Positions 1-8,148 of a DNA stretch of 46,284 nt are shown here, in pieces (the stretch's first letter is position 1; the number at the start of each line of letters is the position of its first letter). The notes under the pieces are model-generated. The model did not search any database and was not told the DNA's origin. It saw only the letters and a program-made list of their open reading frames with translations. Made by a program: the position numbers and the translations under genes. The stretch is from an uncultured Prevotella sp. (GTDB taxonomy: Bacteria; Bacteroidota; Bacteroidia; Bacteroidales; Bacteroidaceae). The stretch is taken from positions 1 to 46,284 of the forward strand of contig CAMNII010000017.1 of assembly GCA_946540435.1 (NCBI GenBank). The letters run 5' to 3'.

Positions 1-1471
1 TCTTGTTGCCGGCGTTGAAGCCGTCGTCGTAGATGCGGCGGTCGAGGTCGCGGCACTGCTGCATCACGTTGTTGTAGTCGCGGTTCAGCTCGTTGAAGGC
101 CTGGAAGATAGTCTTTCCGTTGCGTGCCCAATAGCCTTTGTAACGATAGTACATATATTCGATATCCTGCACTTCATCATAGCCGATGAGGGTATAGGAG
201 GCTGCCTGGGTGACGGTTCCGAAGTCATGGACATAGCTCAGCAGTGGCATGTCGGCTGCATTGTGACTCACGACTTTCTCCTCGCGCTGTGCAATCTTTC
301 CGGTTGTGGCAAAGTCGTTGATGACCTTTTCTGTTGCTCCACATCCCACCTCGCCATTGACAGCGGGGAGATAGAGGTAGCCCCAGTCGATGCAGATGCC
401 GTCGCCCTTCTTGGCGAGGACGGGCTGCTCGACGGTGCCTGTGCGGGCATAGACGACACCCGACTCACGTACGATTCCCGACACGGTGGGCTGGGTAGCC
501 TTGTTCACGGCGATCTCCGGCGAAGCACCGAGGAAGAACTGCACGTCGTGGGCTTTCTTGTCGACGGAACGTACCTGATAGGAGATATAGTTGACAGGTA
601 CGGAGAGCATGTCGAGGTTGTCGATGAGCATCGGGGCTGTGAACACGACGTCCAACTCAACGGGTCCGCATTCAAAGGTGTAATAGGTATTGGTTGCCAG
701 CACGTCGACTTCCTTCTGGCGGGCCACTTTCACGTTGGCTTTCTTCTCCATGATGTTCTTGGAGATACCGAAGTCCAGATAGGCACCTCCGTGAGTATTG
801 TGGCAATGGGCAGCGATGAGGTTTTTGCCGGGCTTGATGATGCCTTTGGCAATCTTCGCCACCTCACCTGTCTTCCAGGTCTCACCGGTGCGTGCCACTT
901 CCTGGCCGTTGATAAAGAGCTCAAAGACGTCGTCGTGAGAAAAGTTCAGGTAAAGCTCACTGTTCGCATCAGCATCGCTGACGTCTACCGTACGGCGGAC
1001 ATAGATGTCGCTGTTGGTCTCGGTCCAACGGGTGCGAACATGTTCGTATTCGCCACGCGTACCGAAGGCGCCTTCCTGCTCCCGCCATTGAGAGTCGTCG
1101 AACTGCACGGCTTCCCAACCTTTTCCGGGGTTCTGGCGAGTGACCATTCCTTTCCAAGGACCTGCATCTGCCATGGGCACGATGGGGGCAAGGATGTATT
1201 CCTTTTCGGCGCCCATAAAGCGATAGACCTCGCCATCGACACGCAGAAGGCCTGTCAACGGCATCTCATCATTGGTCCAGTGGCGTGTGGTGCCGTCGGT
1301 CAGTCTGTCGTAAGGCGACCAGATGGAGAAATACGGGTCGTTCACCACAATAGGGACAGAAGGCAGACGTAAATCCGTTGCCTTGTAAGGTTTGAAGTAA
1401 TCAGCAGGCTGTGCATGTCCATAAGTCGCTGCCAGCATCATTGCTGCTACGATTGAGAGAGTTCTTTTCAT
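1..1471 (-). CDS. Glutaminase-like secreted protein (DUF4964/DUF5127/DUF4965 family), 3' end outside window
   Basis: The reading frame runs from an ATG at 1471 off the left edge, giving 490 residues with no stop. Residues 1-20 are a signal peptide (MKRTLSIVAAMMLAATYGHA). A DUF4964-type start follows (LRLPSVPIVVNDPYFSIWSP, then DGTTRHWT). Residues about 110-230 resemble a GH2-like sugar-binding beta-sandwich (LYLNFSHDDVFELFINGQEV). The rest matches the DUF5127/DUF4965 region, including LIGYDEVQDIEYMYYRYKGYW and a tail before the missing DUF1793 catalytic-like domain. Fungal GtaA glutaminases belong to this family; in gut Bacteroidetes the substrate is mostly unproven, so glutaminase activity is inference from family. 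The protein is probably periplasmic or surface-exposed. The gene stands alone, downstream of the gldH terminator. Confidence 0.85.
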   Translation of the reverse strand, partial: MKRTLSIVAAMMLAATYGHAQPADYFKPYKATDLRLPSVPIVVNDPYFSIWSPYDRLTDGTTRHWTNDEMPLTGLLRVDGEVYRFMGAEKEYILAPIVPMADAGPWKGMVTRQNPGKGWEAVQFDDSQWREQEGAFGTRGEYEHVRTRWTETNSDIYVRRTVDVSDADANSELYLNFSHDDVFELFINGQEVARTGETWKTGEVAKIAKGIIKPGKNLIAAHCHNTHGGAYLDFGISKNIMEKKANVKVARQKEVDVLATNTYYTFECGPVELDVVFTAPMLIDNLDMLSVPVNYISYQVRSVDKKAHDVQFFLGASPEIAVNKATQPTVSGIVRESGVVYARTGTVEQPVLAKKGDGICIDWGYLYLPAVNGEVGCGATEKVINDFATTGKIAQREEKVVSHNAADMPLLSYVHDFGTVTQAASYTLIGYDEVQDIEYMYYRYKGYWARNGKTIFQAFNELNRDYNNVMQQCRDLDRRIYDDGFNAGNK

Positions 1472-1589
1472 TAAATGATTTTTAATTAACTAGTTAACAA
1501 TTCTTCAGTTCTCGCGAATAGTTGTGATAAACACGGTCAAGATAAAAAAAGGTTGTCTATAAAGCTTTTTCTTATTGGATATCCACCTG

Positions 1590-1620
1590 CAAAGTAAAAC
1601 ATTTTTTTTGAAATACGAAA
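1590..1620 (-). promoter_or_regulatory. Weak candidate Bacteroidetes promoter for the glutaminase-like gene
   Basis: Read on the minus strand, TTACTTTG (1590-1597) is one base off the TAnnTTTG -7 box, with TTTC in place of TTTG at the -33 position (1617-1620). The predicted 5' UTR of about 115 bases is long and A/T-rich. The rest of the 1472-1719 gap holds only A/T-rich sequence. Confidence 0.35.
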
Positions 1621-1719
1621 ACTTTTTTAAAACATTTTTTTACTTTTTTTTTTAACCAATACATCACAAGGAGGAAATACCCTAATGACTATATTAATAT
1701 AATGTACGCGTAAAGGGGG

Positions 1720-1764
1720 AAAAACGGATGCGTGCCAATGTCTGAGGTTGACATGGGCACGCAT
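1720..1764 (-). terminator. Intrinsic terminator after gldH
   Basis: A 15-bp stem (1728-1742 with 1750-1764, one G:U-type mismatch) has a 7-base loop and is followed in the minus direction by five T residues (1720-1724). It lies 20 bp past the gldH stop, so it ends the holB-ricT-gldH transcript. Confidence 0.75.
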
Positions 1765-1783
1765 TCATAAAGTTCTACAATGT

Positions 1784-2284
1784 TTATCGACGGATGGGGG
1801 TCAAGGTCATGCCCACATCACAGACTCCGGGAAGGATCTCGCGTTTCATATCATGCCGGACTGAGACGACGAGAGAGTCTCCAGCCTGAAGACGCAGGGT
1901 GTCGGCAGGAAAAGAATGTTGCTGAATAGAGAGTCCATTGCCTTTGCTACGGCCGTTGTCTTCAATGAGCCGGCAGGTAAGGAACGTTGAATGGCTACGG
2001 GGAATGACGGATACCGATGGTGACGGACTGACCGAAGGAAACACTTCCTGCGCAACAGCAAGGATGAGCGTAGTGAAGGGAAACTCCATCGTGGTTCTTA
2101 AACCGATTTCCACCCGATAGTCTCCGGCTTCACTGACGGGCGGTACATGGAATATCACCGGTTCGGTTTTCTCCCATCCTTTCATGGGCGTAGGATGATA
2201 CTCGTCATACACCCTGTCCGGACTGCACCCGCAGACTACGATGGCGAGGAGTGCTGCCAGCAGCCTACTGCTTGCCTTCTTCAT
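1784..2284 (-). CDS. gldH: Gliding-motility-type lipoprotein GldH
   Basis: This 166-residue protein starts MKKASSRLLAALLAIVVCGC, a lipoprotein signal with the lipid-accepting Cys at about residue 20. The body carries the GldH pattern (DRVYDEYHPTPMKGW, then a beta-rich domain with GLRTTMEFPFTTL). GldH is needed for gliding and type IX secretion function in Flavobacterium; in non-gliding Bacteroidales its role is less clear. The longer open frame back to 2470 is rejected because it runs inside ricT and places an Arg/Lys-rich stretch ahead of the signal peptide. The ATG at 2284 overlaps the ricT 3' end by 20 bp, which implies translational coupling. The position beside ricT and holB is usual for the phylum and supports the call. 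Confidence 0.85.
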   Translation of the reverse strand: MKKASSRLLAALLAIVVCGCSPDRVYDEYHPTPMKGWEKTEPVIFHVPPVSEAGDYRVEIGLRTTMEFPFTTLILAVAQEVFPSVSPSPSVSVIPRSHSTFLTCRLIEDNGRSKGNGLSIQQHSFPADTLRLQAGDSLVVSVRHDMKREILPGVCDVGMTLTPIRR

Positions 2285-3524
2285 GATGGTTCTCGGCTTT
2301 CTCGCCTTTCGTCTGACTGTCAGCTGAGGGATTCTGCCTGCCTTGTCGTGACGGCCGGCGCTGGTCGTGCTGACGGCTGTCGTTCTGTTTTCCTTCGGCA
2401 TGTTCTTTCTTGCCTTGCTGCTCAGAACGGTTGTCACGGCTGCGGTTCTTTTTCTTCTTACGGCGGGCACTGTCGAAACGGGTCACATCGGCGTCGGCCA
2501 AGAGGTCGACGGGACGGTTGTCCTGCCTTTGCTGGCCATCACCCTGCAATGAAATGGGTTTCTCGCCGTGCTTATTCATCTCAATGATGTCAAGGGCGCG
2601 TTGTGCACTGATGGTCTCGAGGTTGACAGCCTGCCGTTTGTCGGTGGAATAGGTCACCAGACCGGCGAGGATGTCGGCTTTGAAATAGTAGTAGTCGGCA
2701 TCGGCCGTCTGCAAGACAATTTCCCTGTTGGGCAGCCGCCGCGAGGCTTCCACGTAGTCGTCGACTTCGTAGTTCAGGCAACACTTCAACTTGGCACACA
2801 TTCCTGCCAGCTTCTGCGGGTTTAGTGACAGGTCTTGGAATCGGGCAGCATTGGTTCCCACGCTGACGAAGTTCTTCATCCAAGTGGCACAGCACAGTTC
2901 CCGACCGCAAGGTCCCGTACCTCCGATGCGTCCTGCTTCCTGCCGTGCGCCGATTTGTTTCATCTCGATGCGCACATGGAAGGCTGCTGCAAGATCTTTG
3001 ATGAGCTGCCGGAAGTCCACGCGCTCGTCGGCAATATAATAGAAGATGGCTTTGTTGCCGTCGCCTTGGTATTCTACGTCACCAATTTTCATGTCCAGCC
3101 CGAGTCCCTTGGCAATCTGTCGGCTTTCAATCATCGTGGCATGCTCGCGGGCCTTGGCCTCGTAGTATTTCTCCATGTCGACGGGCTTGGCCAGACGGTA
3201 GATACGCCGGATGTCGTCGGGTGACTTGATATTGGCCTTCTTCAGCTGGAGTTCTACGAGGCGTCCTGTCAGTGTCACCACTCCGATGTCGTGACCGGGG
3301 TTGGCTTCCACGGCGACGATATCGCCCTTCTTCAGATCCAGATTGTTGACGTTGTGGTAGTATCCCTTGCGGGTGTTTTTAAACTGCACCTCGACAAGGT
3401 CAGTGGTATCGATGTTGCCGGGAATGTCGGCCAGCCAGTCATACGTATTGAGCTGTTTGTCCTGCCTGCCGCATCCACGGTGGCTCAGCCCACGGTCGCA
3501 ACCGCGATACACCTTGAATTTCAT
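2265..3524 (-). CDS. ricT: PSP1-domain protein RicT (YaaT-like)
   Basis: About 419 residues. The N-terminal Cys-rich start (GCDRGLSHRGCGR) and the motifs GRELCCATW and CAKLKCCLNYE are hallmarks of the RicT/PSP1 family. In Bacillus subtilis RicT forms a complex with RicA and RicF that carries Fe-S clusters and helps RNase Y-dependent mRNA maturation; its Bacteroidetes role is not established. From about residue 310 the protein becomes a long, highly charged, low-complexity tail (RRKKKKNRSRDNRSEQQGKK, then Gln/Arg/Ser-rich to the end). I chose ATG 3524 because MKFKVYRGCDRG matches the family start; a GTG at 3539 in the same frame would add five residues. It lies between holB and gldH. Confidence 0.88.
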   Translation of the reverse strand: MKFKVYRGCDRGLSHRGCGRQDKQLNTYDWLADIPGNIDTTDLVEVQFKNTRKGYYHNVNNLDLKKGDIVAVEANPGHDIGVVTLTGRLVELQLKKANIKSPDDIRRIYRLAKPVDMEKYYEAKAREHATMIESRQIAKGLGLDMKIGDVEYQGDGNKAIFYYIADERVDFRQLIKDLAAAFHVRIEMKQIGARQEAGRIGGTGPCGRELCCATWMKNFVSVGTNAARFQDLSLNPQKLAGMCAKLKCCLNYEVDDYVEASRRLPNREIVLQTADADYYYFKADILAGLVTYSTDKRQAVNLETISAQRALDIIEMNKHGEKPISLQGDGQQRQDNRPVDLLADADVTRFDSARRKKKKNRSRDNRSEQQGKKEHAEGKQNDSRQHDQRRPSRQGRQNPSADSQTKGEKAENHHEEGKQ

Positions 3525-3598
3525 ATCTTTGAAGTCCACTTGCGTATTCTGTTTTTTAGATTATATAATAATTGAGGTTATTCCTCATTTCTCATTTC

Positions 3599-4774
3599 TC
3601 ATTTTTTTGTAAGTAATACCGTCATCTGGATGATGAGGTGATAGAAGACAATCTTGCCGTTGGCATTCTGCCCGATGTCACGCTGCGCACGGGCAAAGAG
3701 CTCGCTGATTTCTATCACGTTGGCCTCGTTGATAAAGCGTGCGAACCTGACGGCAAAGGTTTCTTCTTCCTGCGTCATATAGCAAAGTTCGGGTTCGCCG
3801 AAGTTATACATGAAGTTCTCGCGCACCATCCTGCAGCAATACTCCACAAAACGGATCTGACGCTCGCGACCGAAGGCTGCCACCCCCTCGCTCCATGCCT
3901 TCATGGCTTTCACGTCGCGTCCGTAGGCCGTACGCATCAGCGAGACAAAGAGCTGGAAGAACTGATGACCTTCGCTGTCGGCATCGAGGGCTGCGATGGC
4001 TTTCTGCCAGCTGCCGTTGGCTATCCGCGAGAACCGTCGGGCTTCGTCGGGCTCTATGCCGCGCCGTGTCACCAGCGCCTCGGCAATAGTCTCTGCCGGC
4101 AACCGGGGGATGTCTATCCGTTGCGTACGGCTACGGATAGTCTCCAACAATGCGCCGGGCTCCTCGCTCACCATGAGGAAGACGGTCTGGTGGGGCGGTT
4201 CCTCAAGGAGTTTGAGGATTTTGTTGGCACACTCCTGGTTCATGCGCTCGGGCAACCAGATGATGCTCACCTTATAGCCTCCCTGACTCGACTTCAGCGA
4301 CAGCTTACGGATGAGGCTGTCACTCTCCCCTGCCCCAATCTGTGCCTGCTGGTTGGCTGCATTCATCTGCTCGAGCCACTGGTCCATCGTGAAATAGGGA
4401 CCGTCGAGCAACATATCGCGCCACTCGCGGATGAAGTCGTCGCTGACCATCTTATGCTCCGACGATGTGCCGGCAGGACGGATGACGGGGAACGTGAAAT
4501 GAAGGTCGGGGTGCTCGTATTTTGCCAGCATGGCATCGGCATTGGCATTACGCTGCGGTACTTCCGGCTCCATGCCGAAGAGCGATGCCGACGAAGAGGC
4601 TTGCTGCGGAGCGGCGTCGCTCAGCAGGTAAGACGCAAAAGCCAGTGCCAGCGCCATCTTTCCGCTGCCCTCAGGGCCACAGAGCAACAACGCATGCGGC
4701 AACCGGTCTTCTTCCACCATCCGGATTAACCGTTTGGCCACTTCTTCCTGTCCGATGACATCGCTGAACTTCAT
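3599..4774 (-). CDS. holB: DNA polymerase III delta' subunit (clamp loader)
   Basis: 391 residues. It is the AAA+ clamp-loader subunit that helps load the beta sliding clamp. A P-loop-like GPEGSGKM sits near residue 33, with Met where ATP-binding loops have Thr or Ser; loss of ATPase function is normal for delta'. Other motifs are SIIWLPERMNQECANKILKL and LEEPPHQTVFLMVSE, followed by an SRTQRI arginine-finger region (sensor 1/SRC area). The zinc-finger Cys cluster that usually sits between about residues 55 and 90 is absent and replaced by a Gln/Ser/Ala-rich linker. It is the first gene of holB-ricT-gldH and is served by the promoter at 4818-4850. Confidence 0.9.
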   Translation of the reverse strand: MKFSDVIGQEEVAKRLIRMVEEDRLPHALLLCGPEGSGKMALALAFASYLLSDAAPQQASSSASLFGMEPEVPQRNANADAMLAKYEHPDLHFTFPVIRPAGTSSEHKMVSDDFIREWRDMLLDGPYFTMDQWLEQMNAANQQAQIGAGESDSLIRKLSLKSSQGGYKVSIIWLPERMNQECANKILKLLEEPPHQTVFLMVSEEPGALLETIRSRTQRIDIPRLPAETIAEALVTRRGIEPDEARRFSRIANGSWQKAIAALDADSEGHQFFQLFVSLMRTAYGRDVKAMKAWSEGVAAFGRERQIRFVEYCCRMVRENFMYNFGEPELCYMTQEEETFAVRFARFINEANVIEISELFARAQRDIGQNANGKIVFYHLIIQMTVLLTKK

Positions 4775-4817
4775 CTCTTTATATCTATATTACTTGCGCA
4801 CAGGCGCATATACGTTG

Positions 4818-4850
4818 CAAAATTACATATTATTTTACGGAAAAACGAAA
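4818..4850 (-). promoter_or_regulatory. Bacteroidetes-type promoter for holB-ricT-gldH
   Basis: On the minus strand the -7 box is TAATTTTG (4818-4825), a full TAnnTTTG match, with a TTTC/TTTCG -33 element about 20 bp upstream (4846-4850). The 13-base block ending in this box is identical to the one at the purH promoter. Confidence 0.65.
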
Positions 4851-4981
4851 AAAACTTCCACTTTTGCACTTCGTTCATTGATTTTCCTTTGTTTTCGCCT
4901 CACAGAAACGACTCTGGGGCGGTTACAATGCTGAGAGAATATAAGATACTTTCACTCGGCAAAAAAAATAAATAAATTTAT

Positions 4982-5012
4982 TTTGTTCTGCCCTCGTTTT
5001 TTCGTATCTTTG
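4982..5012 (+). promoter_or_regulatory. Bacteroidetes-type promoter for the GH125 gene
   Basis: TTTG (4982-4985), a 19-bp spacer, then TATCTTTG (5005-5012), a perfect match to the -33/-7 consensus of the Bacteroidetes primary sigma factor. It gives a 5' UTR of about 35 bases before the ATG at 5054. Confidence 0.85.
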
Positions 5013-5053
5013 CAATCAGAAATCAAAACCATCATCAACAACACGCAAAACGT

Positions 5054-6511
5054 ATGAAAAGAACTGCAAAGATGCTGGCAGCAGTGGTCATGACCATTGC
5101 CCTGTCAACCTCCGCAAAGGCCTACGACGGCCTCACCGGTGCAACCCCTATCGTAGAGAAAGACAAGACCGCCATGAAAACCAATCGGCCGAAGGAGGCC
5201 GAGCGGCTCTTCGTCTCCGATGCCATCGAGAAGAAAATCAAAGAGGTGAAGGAACTGCTCAAGGACAACGCCTATTTGGCATGGATGTTCGAGAACTGCT
5301 TCCCCAACACCCTCGATACCACCGTCCACTGGGACGGCAAGGACGACACCTTTGTCTATACGGGTGACATCCACGCCATGTGGCTCCGCGACTCCGGCGC
5401 CCAGGTATGGCCCTATGTGCAGTTTGCCAACGACGACCCGAAGCTGAAGGCTATGCTTCGCGGCGTCATTCTCCGCCAGCTGCGCTGCATCAACCTCGAC
5501 CCCTATGCTAACGCATTCAACAAGGAAGAGCGTCCCGACGGCGACTGGATGAAGGACCTTACAGACATGAACCCCTTCCTCCACGAGCGCAAGTACGAAA
5601 TCGACTCCCTCTGCTACCCGCTCCGTCTGGCCTACCACTACTGGCAGGTGACTGGCGACGCCAGCATCTTCGGCGAGGAATGGCTCAAGGCCGTTGAGAA
5701 CATCCTCAAGACCTTCCATGAGCAGCAGCGCAAGAATGGTGTCGGCCCCTACCATTTCCAGCGTGTCACCGAGCGTCAGGGCGACACGGTCAGCAACGAC
5801 GGACTGGGTAACCCTGTGAAGCCTTGCGGCCTCATCTGCTCCTTCTTCCGTCCCAGCGACGATGCCACCACATTCCTCTATCTCGTCCCCTCGAACTTCA
5901 TGGCCGTCTCTAACCTGAAGAAGGCTGCCGAGATACTGGAGACCGTGAACCACAAGGCTGACCTGGCCAAGCAGTGCACCGACCTGGCGAACGAGGTGAG
6001 CAATGCCCTGAAGCAGTATGCCGTCGTCAACCATCCCTACTTCGGCCGCATCTATGCCTTCGAGGTCGACGGTTTCGGCAACCACCTGCTCATGGACGAC
6101 GCCAACGTGCCCTCACTGCTTGCCATGGCCTACCTCGGCGATGTCGACATCAACGACCCCATCTATCAGAACACGCGCCGCTTCGTATGGAGCGACTCCA
6201 ACCCCTACTTCTTCAGCGGCAAGGCCGGTGAAGGCATCGGCGGTCCGCACATCGGCTACGACATGGTATGGCCGATGTCTATCATGATGAAGGCTTTCAC
6301 CTCGCAGGACGACAAGGAAATCAAATGGTGCATCGAGACACTGATGCGCACCGATGCCGACACGGGCTTCATGCATGAGTCTTTCCACAAGGACAACCCC
6401 AAGAAGTTCACCCGCTCATGGTTTGCATGGCAGAACACCCTCTTCGGCGAGCTCATCCTGAAACTCATCGACGACGGCAAGCTGCCGCTCCTCCTCGAGT
6501 GCAAGCGATAA
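5054..6511 (+). CDS. GH125 exo-alpha-1,6-mannosidase
   Basis: 485 residues with a signal peptide (MKRTAKMLAAVVMTIALSTS) and signal peptidase site after AKA. The body matches glycoside hydrolase family 125 (formerly DUF1237): TGDIHAMWLRDSGAQVWPY, GYDMVWPMSIMMKAFTS and TDADTGFMHESFHKDNPKKF, then SWFAWQNTLFGELI. Characterised GH125 enzymes are inverting exo-alpha-1,6-mannosidases acting on N-glycan or fungal mannan fragments. Location is probably periplasmic. It is monocistronic, with its own promoter and a hairpin terminator, and no mannan utilisation genes lie beside it. Codon use is strongly C-ending, like the rest of the core genes here. The last nine codons and stop are partly duplicated just downstream (6544-6569). 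Confidence 0.92.
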   Translation: MKRTAKMLAAVVMTIALSTSAKAYDGLTGATPIVEKDKTAMKTNRPKEAERLFVSDAIEKKIKEVKELLKDNAYLAWMFENCFPNTLDTTVHWDGKDDTFVYTGDIHAMWLRDSGAQVWPYVQFANDDPKLKAMLRGVILRQLRCINLDPYANAFNKEERPDGDWMKDLTDMNPFLHERKYEIDSLCYPLRLAYHYWQVTGDASIFGEEWLKAVENILKTFHEQQRKNGVGPYHFQRVTERQGDTVSNDGLGNPVKPCGLICSFFRPSDDATTFLYLVPSNFMAVSNLKKAAEILETVNHKADLAKQCTDLANEVSNALKQYAVVNHPYFGRIYAFEVDGFGNHLLMDDANVPSLLAMAYLGDVDINDPIYQNTRRFVWSDSNPYFFSGKAGEGIGGPHIGYDMVWPMSIMMKAFTSQDDKEIKWCIETLMRTDADTGFMHESFHKDNPKKFTRSWFAWQNTLFGELILKLIDDGKLPLLLECKR

Positions 6512-6590
6512 TCTCCATGCTGCTGCGTAACAGCTCGTAGTCGGCTGCCGCTCATCCTCGAGTGCAAGCTAATCTCCGCTGCTAACGCAA
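6481..6590 (+). repeat. Partial tandem duplication of the GH125 gene 3' end
   Basis: The 26 bp at 6481-6506 (GCTGCCGCTCCTCCTCGAGT onward) recur at 6544-6569 with one mismatch. Both copies are followed by related TAATCTCC and GCTGCTG/GCTGCTA stretches. The period is 63 bp. The second copy lies after the stop codon. Confidence 0.75.
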
Positions 6591-6608
6591 GCAGGCTCAG
6601 AAAAGTAC

Positions 6609-6640
6609 AATCCCTGAAGCTCATCCGAGCTTCAGGGATT
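6609..6640. terminator. Bidirectional hairpin terminator between GH125 and rodA
   Basis: A perfect 14-bp inverted repeat (6609-6622 with 6627-6640, arms AATCCCTGAAGCTC/GAGCTTCAGGGATT) with a 4-base loop lies between two convergent genes. Short T-rich sequence follows on both strands. Confidence 0.85.
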
Positions 6641-6678
6641 ATTGTTTCGTGATGACAGGAGCGGGATGCCGGCGGTCT

Positions 6679-8148
6679 CTACTGTCTGATCATGTTGCGT
6701 GAGGCATCGATGCGGAGGAAGATGAAGAGCAACAGGGTGAAGCCCCACAGCGACGAGCCTCCATAAGAGAAGAAGGGCAGCGGGATGCCGATGACGGGTG
6801 TCAGCCCGAGCACCATGCCCACGTTGATGAACAGGTGGAAAAGGAAGATGCTCAACACACTATATCCGTATATACGCCCGAAGGCGAAGGGTTGTCGTTC
6901 GGAAAGACGTATCAGCCGGATAATCAGTGCCAGGAACAACAGCAGGACGGTGGCGGAGCCGATGAACCCTTCTTCTTCGCCCACGGTGCAGAAGATAAAG
7001 TCGGTATCCTGCTCAGGCACGAACTTCAGTTTTGTCTGCGTGCCATTCAGAAATCCCTTTCCCCGCAGTCCGCCCGACCCGATGGCTATCTCGCTCTGAT
7101 GGACGTTGTAGCCTGCTCCGCGCAGGTCCTCGTCGAGTCCGAGCAGCACGTTGATACGTGTGCGCTGATGCACCTGCAGCACATTGTTCAGCACGTAGTC
7201 GGCCAGGTTGAAGAAAACGATAGAGCCTACGGCGAAAGCGGCGATAAAGAGATATTGCGACAGGCGCCGGCTGACCCACTGATAGAGCAGGCTGACAATC
7301 ATCACCGCACAGAGTGCTGCCTGCACCCATACCACGTCGAAAGGCACCAGGAAGTGAGACACCAGCAGGGCGACGGGTGTCACCACGGCGATGGCCAGGC
7401 TCATCCGTCGGACGAAGGCGGTGTCGCGGCAGTACATCCACGTCATGCCAAGGGTAAAAATCTGTACGAGCAGCATGACGACGAAGCGTCCCACGGAGGT
7501 CGGCGTGAGCCATAGCATGACGCTCTCGTATTTGATGCCGACGACAAAGTATACCACCAGCGCGACACCGGTAAAGAGGATGCTGCCCGTCATGCCTTCG
7601 CGGTAGAACATCAGGAAGAAGGCCAGATAGACCAGTGCCGACCCTGTCTCGCGTTGTCCGACGATGCACAGCATGGGCACGAAGATAATGGCGGCGGCAA
7701 TGGCGAAGTCTCTGAACCGATGAATATTAAACTCATAGCCGCCCATGAACTTTGCCACCGCCAAGGCAGTGGCAAACTTGGCAAACTCCGCCGGCTGCAC
7801 CTTCACGGGTCCGAGGACCAGCCAGGAGTGCGAGCCTTTGGTACTATGGGGGTTGAAGATAGTGGCAAACAGCAGTACGACGAGCAGGATGTAGATGACA
7901 AAGGCATACCGGTCGTACAACCGGTCGTCGAGGAGCAGGAGAACGGCGGCGAGCACGACTGACGTTCCTATCCATAGGATTTGCTTTCCGGAATTGGTAG
8001 ACAGGCTGAAGATGTCTGTCTCGCCATAGGTGTAACTGGCTCCGCAGACGCTGAGCCATCCGAAGGTGAGCAGTGCCAGATAGATGCCTACCGTCCACCA
8101 GTCGATAGAGCGGAACACGCTCTGCTGCTTATCGGTTCTGGGTGCCAT
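6679..8148 (-). CDS. rodA: Rod shape-determining glycosyltransferase RodA (SEDS family)
   Basis: 489 residues, polytopic membrane protein. SEDS-family polymerase that makes peptidoglycan glycan strands during elongation together with PBP2. Family motifs are visible: GSHSWLVLGPVKVQPAEFAK, then RETGSALVYLAFFLMFYREG, YNVHQSEIAIGSGGLRGKG, TDFIFCTVGEEEGFIGS and PVIGIPLPFFSYGGSS. It is longer than the usual proteobacterial RodA (about 370 residues); the extra membrane segments in the middle (about residues 215-320) are typical of Bacteroidetes RodA. The ATG at 8148 overlaps the end of mrdA by 20 bp. It is the last gene of the purH-mre operon. Confidence 0.93.
   Translation of the reverse strand: MAPRTDKQQSVFRSIDWWTVGIYLALLTFGWLSVCGASYTYGETDIFSLSTNSGKQILWIGTSVVLAAVLLLLDDRLYDRYAFVIYILLVVLLFATIFNPHSTKGSHSWLVLGPVKVQPAEFAKFATALAVAKFMGGYEFNIHRFRDFAIAAAIIFVPMLCIVGQRETGSALVYLAFFLMFYREGMTGSILFTGVALVVYFVVGIKYESVMLWLTPTSVGRFVVMLLVQIFTLGMTWMYCRDTAFVRRMSLAIAVVTPVALLVSHFLVPFDVVWVQAALCAVMIVSLLYQWVSRRLSQYLFIAAFAVGSIVFFNLADYVLNNVLQVHQRTRINVLLGLDEDLRGAGYNVHQSEIAIGSGGLRGKGFLNGTQTKLKFVPEQDTDFIFCTVGEEEGFIGSATVLLLFLALIIRLIRLSERQPFAFGRIYGYSVLSIFLFHLFINVGMVLGLTPVIGIPLPFFSYGGSSLWGFTLLLFIFLRIDASRNMIRQ

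Noticed and set aside
1938..2910. Several small plus-strand open frames opposite gldH and ricT
   Set aside because: They are antisense shadows with no family resemblance, start context or promoter.
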